NCBI GenBank assembly: GCA_910588955.1
Contig: CAJURQ010000007.1
Location: 1-64,000 of the forward strand
Source of the DNA: an uncultured Lachnospiraceae bacterium
Lineage (GTDB): Bacteria > Bacillota > Clostridia > Lachnospirales > Lachnospiraceae
Direction: 5' to 3'
DNA length: 64,000 nucleotides
A program made the translations under genes and the position numbers. Every line of letters begins with the position of its first letter. The stretch's first letter is position 1. This document shows positions 50,054 through 58,799 of this stretch, in pieces. The notes under the pieces were generated by a model. It saw only the letters and a program-made list of their open reading frames with translations, made no database searches and had not been told where the DNA came from.

Positions 50054-51478
50054 TCAGTCTTCCGTGGATATAAACTTGATTGTCTTATCTTCCGAAAAAA
50101 TAATGCCGATGCCCTTCAATCCGCCTTTTTTCTTTGAAGCAATGTATTTCATGACAGAGTTATGTCTCGCGCCATGCGCCGGGTCTCCTTTTATAGCGAC
50201 GGTTCCGTCCAGAATTGCTCCAATAGCATATACTCGACCACCCCTGTTCATAATTACCGCGCCGTCAATCGATGTCACTCCAAGTACAAATTCTTCAGGA
50301 ATTTCCGATTCCGAATCAATAGATATGCCTGACGATTTTTTCAGCAGACGTTTCACTTCCCGCCGGACAGGATCCCCTTCTTCGGTTCTCTCTTTATCAA
50401 CAATTATAATTGACGTTCCGTGCGGCTGCTCTTCCGCCTTTTTAAAGAAGTCAATTACATATTGTGGAGGGTTGCACTTAAATACCTTTTTATATACCGT
50501 CTGCAGTTCTTTCACTTTTTTATCGGTCTGTCTGACCCGATATTTACCGTTTTTATATAAGAGAGATACCCGATCTCCAATCTTCATTTCCCAGCACATA
50601 TGATCTAAAATACAGAAAGTAATGCTCCCTGCCTCGTCAGTAAGCCCGCAAAGCCCCTTTACCACCCAACCCGACTGCATATATCTTTCGGCAAGGATAC
50701 AATGTCCGGTGCGGCACATCTCCAGTAGTTTTCTCAGTCTCTTAACGTTTTTCCTGTCTATTTTGACATAATCTTCTTCCGAAAACGGCACACCGTCAAT
50801 ATCTCCGTTTCCCAGTCGGAATGACAAAGCCGCATTACACGTTCCGCCTTCATAATAACTCCCGGATATCTCCGTGATCACACCCAAATCTATTCCATAC
50901 AGGGTTAGCATCCTTTCCTCAACCATATTTACGGTTTTCTTTAAAATTTTTTCTTTGATAACGCCGTATTCCACAGGAAAATTTTTCCCAGACGACACAG
51001 GGGTGGCAATGCGCAAAATAGTCTGCGCAATCCATTCGGAATAAGCCTCATGAAAACAGCGCAAAAAGAAGGACTGCTTCTCCTCCAACCCACCTACGCA
51101 CAATGCGGTGTAAACTTTCCCCCTTATTTGATTATCTTCATCAAACCATACGCCCGAACTTCTAAGCGAGCAGCAGTACGCAGCATCCTCTGTCTCTGAC
51201 CCAGAATTTATGAAGAATTGCCGTAGAACCGTTTCATCAACAGACTCGTCTCCGTGCCTTATTTCATAATCGGAACCCGTTTCTTCCATGCAAAACAGTT
51301 TTTCCCCGTGTTCATACAAAAGGAAAAACTTTGCATTTTCAATCTCACTGTCAGATATTGCCGCCAGAAGTTCGGCTGTCAGAGTATGAGAAGTCTTTGA
51401 TGAATTAGACAGATATTTACTGTAAAATTCCCTCAGGTTGAAGAGCGCCCTCGGCTCGTCAATTGCTTTTTTCTTCAT
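50054..51478 (-). CDS. Protein with C-terminal DisA_N (diadenylate cyclase-type) domain
   Basis: This 474-residue protein ends in a clear DAC domain (about 335-474). It contains HGTSIIIVD, the metal-site motif DGAVIMNRGGRVYAIGAIL (Asp405-Gly-Ala) and GARHNSVMKYIA (Arg438-His-Asn). DisA/CdaA enzymes make cyclic di-AMP and carry DGA and RHR; here the second Arg is Asn, so activity may be altered, or the domain may act as a ligand sensor. The N-terminal ~320 residues have a GAF-like stretch (GKVYTALCVGG followed by a long helix) and no other assignable domain. The start at 51478 follows GGAGCG; the frame is open 12 codons upstream. With the zincin-like gene 20 bp downstream it forms an unusual two-gene unit. 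Confidence 0.75.
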   Translation of the reverse strand: MKKKAIDEPRALFNLREFYSKYLSNSSKTSHTLTAELLAAISDSEIENAKFFLLYEHGEKLFCMEETGSDYEIRHGDESVDETVLRQFFINSGSETEDAAYCCSLRSSGVWFDEDNQIRGKVYTALCVGGLEEKQSFFLRCFHEAYSEWIAQTILRIATPVSSGKNFPVEYGVIKEKILKKTVNMVEERMLTLYGIDLGVITEISGSYYEGGTCNAALSFRLGNGDIDGVPFSEEDYVKIDRKNVKRLRKLLEMCRTGHCILAERYMQSGWVVKGLCGLTDEAGSITFCILDHMCWEMKIGDRVSLLYKNGKYRVRQTDKKVKELQTVYKKVFKCNPPQYVIDFFKKAEEQPHGTSIIIVDKERTEEGDPVRREVKRLLKKSSGISIDSESEIPEEFVLGVTSIDGAVIMNRGGRVYAIGAILDGTVAIKGDPAHGARHNSVMKYIASKKKGGLKGIGIIFSEDKTIKFISTED

Positions 51479-51557
51479 GTATCGCTCCATATAAATCAAA
51501 ACCCCCGTCAACACACTGTAAACGAAGGCTTCTTTTTCGGGGGTAAGGTACCCGCAC

Positions 51558-51722
51558 TTATAAACCAGGATTGAATCTGGAATACTTTACCTGCCTGGTG
51601 GATGTCTGTACAATCTTTTGATTTCTATTATAATATTTTGAAATGCGGTCGGGAGTCGGATGGCTCCTCTCCGACTTTGACCTTGCGCAATCTATATATC
51701 TTCTGTTAATCTCGTTCATCAT
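51558..51722 (-). CDS. Possible 54-residue basic protein ahead of the DAC-domain gene
   Basis: A 54-codon open frame starts MMNEINRRYIDCARSKSERS after a model ribosome site (GGAGG, five bases from ATG) and ends NPGL. It is rich in Arg, Ser and Gln, with no hydrophobic segment. It lies downstream of a good promoter and a structured leader, and 80 bases before the DAC-domain gene. It could be a small third component, a leader peptide, or chance. A TATAAT inside it (minus strand, near 51630) could serve the DAC gene. Confidence 0.4.
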   Translation of the reverse strand: MMNEINRRYIDCARSKSERSHPTPDRISKYYNRNQKIVQTSTRQVKYSRFNPGL

Positions 51723-51804
51723 AGTTTCCTCCATTCTGAAGCGCTTACTGAGGACACAAACAGAATGAAAATGTGTGCAACCTTATTTCTTCGCTTTAGA
51801 GGCT

Positions 51805-51872
51805 CACATTGACTGGTGCAGTCGCGACCCTGACTGGTGTAGCCGCAGTCCTTGACTAAAGTAGTCAATGTG
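51805..51872 (-). other. Structured leader with GACTG/CAGTC repeats
   Basis: A perfect 10 bp pair, CACATTGACT and AGTCAATGTG (51805-51814 with 51863-51872), encloses two tandem ~21-base repeats that begin TGACTGGTG on the plus strand and a TTGACT-5-AGTCAA palindrome (51852-51868). In the transcript, several competing hairpins can form. It lies ~20 bases after the expected transcription start of the DAC-domain unit. The remaining bases 51723-51804 and 51925-52023 hold no gene. Confidence 0.6.
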
Positions 51873-51895
51873 GAGCATATACGCCATTTTTGCCT

Positions 51896-51924
51896 ATTAT
51901 ACGCCCTTTGCTCCCAATTTACAA
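51896..51924 (-). promoter_or_regulatory. SigA-type promoter of the DAC/zincin unit
   Basis: The minus strand has TTGTAA (51919-51924), a 17 bp spacer and TATAAT (51896-51901). Transcription would start near 51889, upstream of the structured leader. Confidence 0.75.
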
Positions 51925-52023
51925 TACAGTATTATCAAAAAAAGCGAAAAATATTATGGTTAATATCGCCCTTTGTTGACTGCGTTAGTCATCGTCGCAA
52001 ACCAACGCAATCAACATAAAATT

Positions 52024-55000
52024 TTAATACACAAGCGTCTTTCTCACGATCTCAAATTTCACGGTCACACTTCCGCCGTATTCCGGCGCAATTCCGGTGA
52101 TCGTCACGCTGCCCTTATTCCTTCCGGATTTATTGTTCGCGCCGTAAGATATCGTATAGTCCTTTCCTTCCACAAACGTTTTCTCGCCGGAAATATCGCG
52201 AACCGTAACCGCAGGCGTAACCTGACCTCCCGTATAAACCGCCTCCGCAACCGTGATCTGCAAATCTCTCGTTACAAATTTTGTCTGATAGATCGGCAAC
52301 GGCACGACAATCTCCCCATCCGCCTCGTAGCTGCTGTCCGCCATCGCCGTAATGACGGCTCTGGGCATCAGCTCCTGCAGCTTTTGCACGGAATCGGAGT
52401 CCGTCTCGCCGCCTGCGGCATTCTCCGCAGAATTAGCCATATTCTTATACGCCTCCAGATACGCTTCATAATCCACCTGCGTATTTTTCTCATAGCGGAG
52501 CTCATAATCCGTATTCACACGGAGCGCAGTTCTGCCGTCCATCAGCTTTACAGCGGGCTTATACTCATAAGTCTCCGCTTTATCCGGATTATAAATAACA
52601 GCCGTTGTTTTAATCTGGATGCTGCCATTGTCAACGGCACGTTTCAGCCCGCTCTTCGTGATCCCAAACGTAACATCAAATGTTCCGGCATAGTTGCCCT
52701 TTCCCTGCACGGTAACCGTGGGCGGTTTCTCCGAGGAAGCGTCAGCCACCGCCTTATTGTTCTTGTACTTGAGCGTATAATCTTTTCCGTTCTGCAGGAC
52801 AAACCCTTCCTTGTTCGTGAGCCGAATCTCTTCCACAGGCTTCACGCCTGCTTTACAGTAAGGAAAACTCATACTGCCCATGGTCGCCGCGCGTATTACC
52901 TGTTCTACGTCCGAAATATCAGCTGCCGCGATCTTGAAGGTTTTCTTAAAGCTGCCGCTGTAGCCCGCCTTCTCAATGCCCTTAAAGGTCATTGTGGCAG
53001 TGCCCCTGTTTATATTCTTGGCGTAGGTGATGGTGTAATCCGTTCCGTACTGCAGCGCTGTCGGCTCTTCATCCTTCACGCTGTAAGTTAAAGTAACCCC
53101 GTTCTGCGTCAATGCCCTGCCCGTATACACCTTATTTTCCAGACCGGCAACCTGAACGTTTTTCGCCGAGAATGCCCTGCCCGTAATGTTGAAGGTGACC
53201 GTCTTCGTCCCGACATACTCCCCGTTTCCGGTGATGATAAGCTCCGCTTTTCCGACCTTATCATTGTTTCGATAACTCACTGTATAGTCACGCCGCGGAG
53301 TGAGAAATGTATTTCCATATTTCACGGTAAATACATCCGGTCCATTCACCTGATCCGCAGTCAGTATCACAGCTTCGCCCGCAAACGGAACTTTCTTCAG
53401 ATTTTTGCCGAGCGTGATCGCCGTATTTTTTATCAGGTGCGCTTTGTCCGTCACATAGACCGTCCTGCAAGCGCTCCCCGTATAGTTGCCTATCCCTTCC
53501 ACGGTCAGCAGAAATTCCCCTTCGTATTCCTTAGGAATTTCCGCGTTGGTCAGCTCCGTCCCTTTCGGCAGGCTGTTCCCCGACTGATCGCGCGCGTTTT
53601 CCGCCGTCAGGCGCAGCCGGAAATCCACATCCCGTTTCATGCCCTTGACATATTTAACGGAAGAAAAAGGCTTCTGCACCTTCTTCGCCGTCACGAGCTG
53701 ATCGGACACCTTGAGCGTAACCCCGGCAGCCGGCTGCTCTGTGCCGTCGCCGATCGACGTGCGGAGAATATTGAAATTCACTTTGACCGTATCCGCTTCC
53801 CCGTCTTTGATTCTGTCCGTATAATTGCCCCTGCCAATGATCTCCACATAGGGAAGCTCCGGGTTAAAGTTTTCACCTTCCCCGTTTCCTCGTTTCAACA
53901 CACCGTCTTTGTTGGCATTGGTATTATTATAATATTTAATCTGGTAATCTCTGCCGGATTTTAAGAGCACATCGCCGTCATATACGCTCACCGCGGGCTT
54001 GCACGCCTTTCCGGTGTAGGAAACATCGCCTATCTCCTGATAGGAAAAACCGCCGCCTTCTTTTCCCTCTTCCAGCCACTTTGCATAAAGCGTCATGTCC
54101 GCCTGCACGATATCGGCGTCGAAATTCCACGCTTTTGTGCAAGCCTCATCCCTGTACCAACCGTCAAAACGATACCCGGCTGCCGTCGGTTCATCCGGCT
54201 TCTTCGCCGTGTCCCCGACTTTCACACCAATCTGTGCCGCAGGCGCCGTCCCGCGTCCCCGTACGTCAAACGTCACCGTACAGGAGACATACTCGCTTGC
54301 CACGGTCAGCCTGCCGTTCTCGTAGCTTATCGTGTAATTTGTGCCCGCGTCCGCCCCCGCGGGAATAATCTCATACTGCCCTGGCACCGCCGTGTCCACA
54401 ATCGCGCAGGAAACGGAAGGCTTTGTCAGCAGATCATCCGTCCCGATCAGCCCGCTTATCTCGTATTCGTACGTACCGCTTGGCGGAACAGGATCTCCCA
54501 CCAGAATTTTCTTGTCCTTGGCACGTATGATAACCGGCGCAGGCTGAATCTCAAAGGTTTTTCGGATACTGCCAAGATAGCAGCCCGTACCCGTCACCGT
54601 CACCGCCGCCGTGCCTTTGTCCTTGTTATTCTCATAAGACAGTTCGTAGTCCTGCCCTTCTCTCAGAACAACGCCCGATGACATTACCACAACCTTAGGC
54701 TCCTGCTCTATGCCGTTATAGGTAAAACGGTTCGTCTTGAAGTCGACACTGGTGCCGGCTCCAAATGTCTCCTGCGCGGTTACCTCTGCCTCTACATCCA
54801 GCCCCTGAAATTTCTCCGCGTCGTTCGGTATAAATGCTGCCAAGAAGCTGTAAACGCCCGCTTTATCAAGCGTCCTGTCCTCCTCCCGCCAGATATACAT
54901 CCCATGTGGATTTTGCGGAAAAACAATCTCGTAAAGACGCTTTCCGACCGGGACTTGCAGCTTCGGCTCTTCCACAATCAGTACTTCAAAACTCGACCTG

Positions 55001-57507
55001 TAGCCGTCGATGGCAACACCCACCTTGCAGATACCCGGCTTGGAGGAATCAAAGCCGCTGATCATATTTGCCGCCAGCGCAACAGTTTTGGTCTTACTTC
55101 CGGACGGGTAGGTAAACGTCCCACCCTTGAGATTGATTTTCTGCCCTACTTTGTAAGTCGTAACGTCAGGCGCTTTCACCGCGACCATATCAGACTGCCG
55201 ATATCCGCAGTACTGCTCTAAATTTGAGCGCACTTCATCCGCCGTCTTCAATCCCCGCGTAATATACTGCAAACGATTATTCGCGTCGATATAGCACAGT
55301 ACCGGCATGGCAACCGTGGTGTCCGCAACTCCTGCCTCCCTCAAGTACGCCCACATACTGTTCTTATTCTTTGTCGAGGTATCATAGGAAAAGATAATGT
55401 CCTCACAGCCCCACTTTTTCTTGATTTCTTCAGTGGCTTCTTTCGTCCCGCCATCCGACTCCAGCGCATAGATATCTATGCCCGCAAACCTGTCGATCGA
55501 GCTGCTGATGTTATAGATTGTACTCTGGCAGTTATCGCAGGGATTACGGTAAAAAATCAAAAGCTTTGGTCTGCCGTTTGCGGCAGATGTGAGCACTGTG
55601 CCGTCAAGCGCGGTGTATGTCTGATACAAATTGTCGAGATTCAGCGCCACGCCGCTTTCCGGTTCAGGAGCCGGAACGGTACCTCCCACGTCGATATTCG
55701 CCTTCAGCACCTCCTCCTTCGCTGTCAGATTCGGATCTTGATGAAGGCTGTAACGCACCGCCCCTCCGTAATACGCGCTGCCGTAAACATAACCGTATGT
55801 CGTATCCGCGGTAAAGACCGTTTTCTTGTCCGTCCCGTTCATGTCTACGCTGTAAATATTCGTTTTATCATTAAAATACAGACGGTCATCGATGCGGAAT
55901 AATCCGGAAAAAGCGCCCTGCCAAGCACCAGACCCTATCCAAGCTGTCCATTTGTCAATTTCCTGCAAAATTGTACCGTCCGCCGCAATCTCGTTCAGAC
56001 TGGTTTTCATCAACGCCGGTTTGTCGTATTGTCCGCGTCCACCATTAGGCGATATGTAATAGCAGTCGTTATCCGAGAGTATAAGCGGCGACGTGCAGTT
56101 TGCCCAGAACGCATTGTCATAACGGGTGTCGGTTGCCTGATAGTTTACCACGCTGCTGCCCTCGGTTACGCTCCAATCGTGATGTTTATGATTCTCATCC
56201 TGAAAAGTCGCATCACTGCAGAACATATATTTATGCTGCGCTCTCCCGACAAGATCCCATGTAGGATCGTCCCACGTAACATCCACCTGATAATACTGCC
56301 CATCCAGTTTAATCAAATTCCACGCGTGATTCATGGCATCGCTGGTGACCATATGGCACTCGATACCCACCTGATTCAAAAGATATTTATAGGCGAGCGC
56401 ATATCCCTGACACACGGCGGAGCGGTTTACAAAAACGCCGTATGTAGTAAACACTTCTTGGGGAAGCGTGTTTGCATCCAAATTCTCCTTGTCATATTCA
56501 CAGTTCACCGCCAGATAGTCATGTAAAGCAATCGCCTTCTGCAAGTCGCTCATGCTTTCGTTCACCACTGCCAGCGCCGCATTAGCCCCATTCTGCCATG
56601 CGGAAGCATTTAGCGTGGTGTTATAGGCGATATTGAGACTTATTATCTTCGCCGCGGTATGGCTACAACTAAATCCGTTGCCTACATAGTAGAGATCCGG
56701 ATGCTCGTTTAATGTGCCGCTAACCAGCAGCTTTATCTTTGATGGTTCCGTTGTTTCATACGGTATGTCATATTGGGAGACGTCAATCGACGTAACGCGG
56801 TTCTTCATCTGCTGATACAGATAGTCCATGATCTGTTCATCCGTGTAAGCAGACTCCGCGTAAAGCGCAATCCCCTCGTCTGCGGAAGGCGCGCCGCCAA
56901 ACTGATACGCGCCCTCAATCTCTGCATCCTCCCATACTTCCGGCTCAGACACGGACATTAAGCTGTTGCCCGAAATCTGCAGGTCGTTTTCGGAAATGGT
57001 CACATCATCCGTCGGAAGCGCCACAACCGGCTCTCCGTTTTCGTCCTCCGCTTTCTCCCCAGGTGTTTCTTCGCCCTCTCCGGGTGTTTCCTCGTTTTCT
57101 CCTTCCGCAGGCGGCTGCTCTCCGGATATTTCCTCGTTTTCTCCTTCCGCAGGTGACTGCTCCCCAAAGGGCTCTCCTTCTGCAGGTGTCTCTGTCTGCG
57201 CCGGATCATCCTCTTTTCCTTCTCCGCTCTCACCAGAAGCATCCTCGGGCTTATCCGTTCCCGGCTGCATAACCGAGTCTTCACCCGACGACTCGTTCCC
57301 TGAATCCGCCCCGGGCTCACGGTCTTCCTGAATCTGTCCGGATTCCTGCCATGGTGCATCTTCCTGTACGTCGGTTCCTTCCCTCACGATACTCTCCTGT
57401 GCGGGCGGCTGTTCTTCCGCATAGGATATGTTTCCCGGTACTTGTACTGTGGATAAGAGCATCACGATTGATAAAATGCCTGCTAAAATTCGTTTTCCTG
57501 ATTTCAT
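52024..57507 (-). CDS. Giant secreted protein: transglutaminase-like, thioredoxin-like and Ig/MBG-like repeats
   Basis: This 1827-residue protein has a signal peptide (to about Ala30), an acidic Pro/Glu/Gly linker (31-160) with short GENEE repeats, and an ISENDLQISGNS motif. A transglutaminase-like domain (about 225-415) carries the triad Cys366 (SAVCQGYA), His394 (MNHAW) and Asp409 (YQVDVTW). A thioredoxin/TlpA-like domain (about 620-765) has FYRNPCDNCQST (Cys657, Cys660) and a cis-Pro near 735. A Listeria-Bacteroides type repeat (GYRFDGWYRDEACTKAWNF...LYAKW) follows, then many MBG-like modules with a DYTISY-NN core. There is no sortase motif or final anchor. The enzyme pair suggests crosslinking or disulfide chemistry at the cell surface. 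The modules and order are directly visible; the role is inference. Confidence 0.85.
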   Translation of the reverse strand: MKSGKRILAGILSIVMLLSTVQVPGNISYAEEQPPAQESIVREGTDVQEDAPWQESGQIQEDREPGADSGNESSGEDSVMQPGTDKPEDASGESGEGKEDDPAQTETPAEGEPFGEQSPAEGENEEISGEQPPAEGENEETPGEGEETPGEKAEDENGEPVVALPTDDVTISENDLQISGNSLMSVSEPEVWEDAEIEGAYQFGGAPSADEGIALYAESAYTDEQIMDYLYQQMKNRVTSIDVSQYDIPYETTEPSKIKLLVSGTLNEHPDLYYVGNGFSCSHTAAKIISLNIAYNTTLNASAWQNGANAALAVVNESMSDLQKAIALHDYLAVNCEYDKENLDANTLPQEVFTTYGVFVNRSAVCQGYALAYKYLLNQVGIECHMVTSDAMNHAWNLIKLDGQYYQVDVTWDDPTWDLVGRAQHKYMFCSDATFQDENHKHHDWSVTEGSSVVNYQATDTRYDNAFWANCTSPLILSDNDCYYISPNGGRGQYDKPALMKTSLNEIAADGTILQEIDKWTAWIGSGAWQGAFSGLFRIDDRLYFNDKTNIYSVDMNGTDKKTVFTADTTYGYVYGSAYYGGAVRYSLHQDPNLTAKEEVLKANIDVGGTVPAPEPESGVALNLDNLYQTYTALDGTVLTSAANGRPKLLIFYRNPCDNCQSTIYNISSSIDRFAGIDIYALESDGGTKEATEEIKKKWGCEDIIFSYDTSTKNKNSMWAYLREAGVADTTVAMPVLCYIDANNRLQYITRGLKTADEVRSNLEQYCGYRQSDMVAVKAPDVTTYKVGQKINLKGGTFTYPSGSKTKTVALAANMISGFDSSKPGICKVGVAIDGYRSSFEVLIVEEPKLQVPVGKRLYEIVFPQNPHGMYIWREEDRTLDKAGVYSFLAAFIPNDAEKFQGLDVEAEVTAQETFGAGTSVDFKTNRFTYNGIEQEPKVVVMSSGVVLREGQDYELSYENNKDKGTAAVTVTGTGCYLGSIRKTFEIQPAPVIIRAKDKKILVGDPVPPSGTYEYEISGLIGTDDLLTKPSVSCAIVDTAVPGQYEIIPAGADAGTNYTISYENGRLTVASEYVSCTVTFDVRGRGTAPAAQIGVKVGDTAKKPDEPTAAGYRFDGWYRDEACTKAWNFDADIVQADMTLYAKWLEEGKEGGGFSYQEIGDVSYTGKACKPAVSVYDGDVLLKSGRDYQIKYYNNTNANKDGVLKRGNGEGENFNPELPYVEIIGRGNYTDRIKDGEADTVKVNFNILRTSIGDGTEQPAAGVTLKVSDQLVTAKKVQKPFSSVKYVKGMKRDVDFRLRLTAENARDQSGNSLPKGTELTNAEIPKEYEGEFLLTVEGIGNYTGSACRTVYVTDKAHLIKNTAITLGKNLKKVPFAGEAVILTADQVNGPDVFTVKYGNTFLTPRRDYTVSYRNNDKVGKAELIITGNGEYVGTKTVTFNITGRAFSAKNVQVAGLENKVYTGRALTQNGVTLTYSVKDEEPTALQYGTDYTITYAKNINRGTATMTFKGIEKAGYSGSFKKTFKIAAADISDVEQVIRAATMGSMSFPYCKAGVKPVEEIRLTNKEGFVLQNGKDYTLKYKNNKAVADASSEKPPTVTVQGKGNYAGTFDVTFGITKSGLKRAVDNGSIQIKTTAVIYNPDKAETYEYKPAVKLMDGRTALRVNTDYELRYEKNTQVDYEAYLEAYKNMANSAENAAGGETDSDSVQKLQELMPRAVITAMADSSYEADGEIVVPLPIYQTKFVTRDLQITVAEAVYTGGQVTPAVTVRDISGEKTFVEGKDYTISYGANNKSGRNKGSVTITGIAPEYGGSVTVKFEIVRKTLVY

Positions 57508-57618
57508 CTTGCTCTCCTTTTCTTTAACAGATTATTTCAAATAGCCTAATTTATATATCCATCAAATTGTTTGTTAATTTCACAACCGCACCACATGCAT
57601 CCGTAAACGCGATATCTG

Positions 57619-57801
57619 TTACATATACATTGCAGCAATCAAAACTCCACCTTTCAAAATAAAATTCTGTTGATATTTTGAAACAGCTATTCGCTCCAAC
57701 AACCTCTACAACATAAAATTCTGCATTACAAGCTGTGCTGATATACACTTTTCTTTTGCAATATTTTTAATAATTGCCTTTAGTTGCATTGCATTCTTCA
57801 T
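57619..57801 (-). pseudogene. Broken AbiEii-type toxin gene
   Basis: The ATG overlaps the antitoxin stop (ATGA), as in intact AbiE modules. The frame reads MKNAMQLKAIIKNIAKEKCIS then QLVMQNFML, hits a TAG where Glu is expected, and resumes as RLLERIAVSKYQQNFILKGG and LIAAMYM before another stop. This is the N-terminal part of AbiEii nucleotidyltransferase toxins. The catalytic part (~250 residues) is absent. The remaining bases to 57508 contain no recoverable gene. Confidence 0.75.
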
Positions 57802-58391
57802 AACAGCACCTCCAGATACGATCTGAGTTTTGCTTCGACCTTTAACATTGTTGCATACTCTGACAAAACAGGAATGTTCTTATTAGATCTTGTTGTATAA
57901 TGTTTAAACGCTTCCGTCACAATCTGAATATCAACACATCTATGAGGTCTTAAAATATCACAAAGTGTACGTTCCACACTATATGCTCTTACAGTATTTC
58001 CTCCCGGTGTTGTCACTTCTGTTATTCCCAAATCATATAACTCCTTCTTACACTGCACACATCGAATCGTCTCTTCCTTGGGTTTTGTCAAATTATAAGT
58101 AGCAGGAAAAGTCATATAATATCTATTCGGCGTTCTGTCAGTTAAATCCCATAGAAACAATGCCGTTTCATGAGAATAAATTCCTCTTTTAAATCTATTC
58201 TGTAGATTGAATATCTCGTCATCCCAGACCTCTGGCAAAATATAAACGCCTCTTGTAGATTTCTCAAGCATACCTTTATCAACAAGATATTTAATGTTTC
58301 CACGAGAAAAACCCGCTGCAACCACCATTGCCGTAGTAACTGTACCATTATTCTCTTTCGCCATCTTGATAATTGCTTCAGTTACTCCCAT
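57798..58391 (-). CDS. abiEi: AbiEi-type IV antitoxin and repressor
   Basis: This 197-residue protein has an N-terminal winged helix (EAIIKMAKENNGTVTTAMVVAAGFSRGNIKYLVDKGMLEKSTRGVYIL) and the AbiEi C-terminal domain (SHETALFLWDLTDRTPNRYYMTFP, YSVERTLCDILRPH). AbiEi proteins bind inverted repeats at their promoter and counter the AbiEii nucleotidyltransferase. The gene looks intact while its partner is broken, so only repression remains. A perfect inverted repeat surrounds its promoter. AGAGGAT precedes the ATG. Confidence 0.88.
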   Translation of the reverse strand: MGVTEAIIKMAKENNGTVTTAMVVAAGFSRGNIKYLVDKGMLEKSTRGVYILPEVWDDEIFNLQNRFKRGIYSHETALFLWDLTDRTPNRYYMTFPATYNLTKPKEETIRCVQCKKELYDLGITEVTTPGGNTVRAYSVERTLCDILRPHRCVDIQIVTEAFKHYTTRSNKNIPVLSEYATMLKVEAKLRSYLEVLL

Positions 58392-58410
58392 ATAGAATCC
58401 TCTTTTCTTT

Positions 58411-58459
58411 ATTGACTTTTATGCTTATTATTATAGGAATATTCAGCATAAAAGTCAAT
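58411..58459 (-). promoter_or_regulatory. AbiE promoter within a 15 bp perfect inverted repeat (operator)
   Basis: ATTGACTTTTATGCT (58411-58425) and its exact complement (58445-58459) are 19 bases apart. On the minus strand the right arm contains the -35 TTGACT (58453-58458); TATAAT (58430-58435) follows with a 17 bp spacer. The arrangement fits the known negative autoregulation by AbiEi. Confidence 0.85.
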
Positions 58460-58620
58460 CGGCATATCTGTTACTGCGGATAATTCTCTGTTGATGTTCC
58501 ATATACTTATTTTTAATACTACCATAGAATAGCCTATTTTATTAGGACGCTGCCAAAAAAATTAATATTTATCAAAAAGCGTCTACTATCTTTCTAGATG
58601 CTTTTTATTTTGGAGAATTA

Positions 58621-58740
58621 ATGCTTACTAAAGATGACTTGCTCACGCAAAAAAATATTCCCCACATCAAAGATGTTTCCTTAAAGCTATATAAGGACTT
58701 TGGTACCGAAATACTATTTAGCCTGTTCCCGCCATATTAA
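58621..58740 (+). CDS. Short open frame, possible gene fragment
   Basis: A 39-codon frame starts MLTKDDLLTQKNIPHIKDVS after GGAG and ends FSLFPPY. A hairpin (AAAAAGCGTCTA with TAGATGCTTTTT, about 58576-58612) lies just upstream. It resembles no family that I can name and may be the start of a lost transposase or host gene cut by the nearby insertion sequence. Apart from this, 58460-58799 shows no gene. Confidence 0.2.
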   Translation: MLTKDDLLTQKNIPHIKDVSLKLYKDFGTEILFSLFPPY

Positions 58741-58799
58741 ATTCGTATTAGAAAAATCTGACAGAAACTGCCGGAATGTGCGAAAATTTCCTCTTACTA

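Noticed and set aside
51541..51605. tRNA-like or attachment-site-like sequence with GGTACC and CCAGGATTGAATCTGG
   Set aside because: No acceptor, D or anticodon arms can be paired, and the short palindromes fall within the 54-codon frame and its flank.
57551..57748. Minus-strand frame of 65 codons between the giant protein gene and abiEi
   Set aside because: It is a shifted frame of the decayed AbiEii toxin gene, whose true frame and coupled ATG at 57801 are recognisable.
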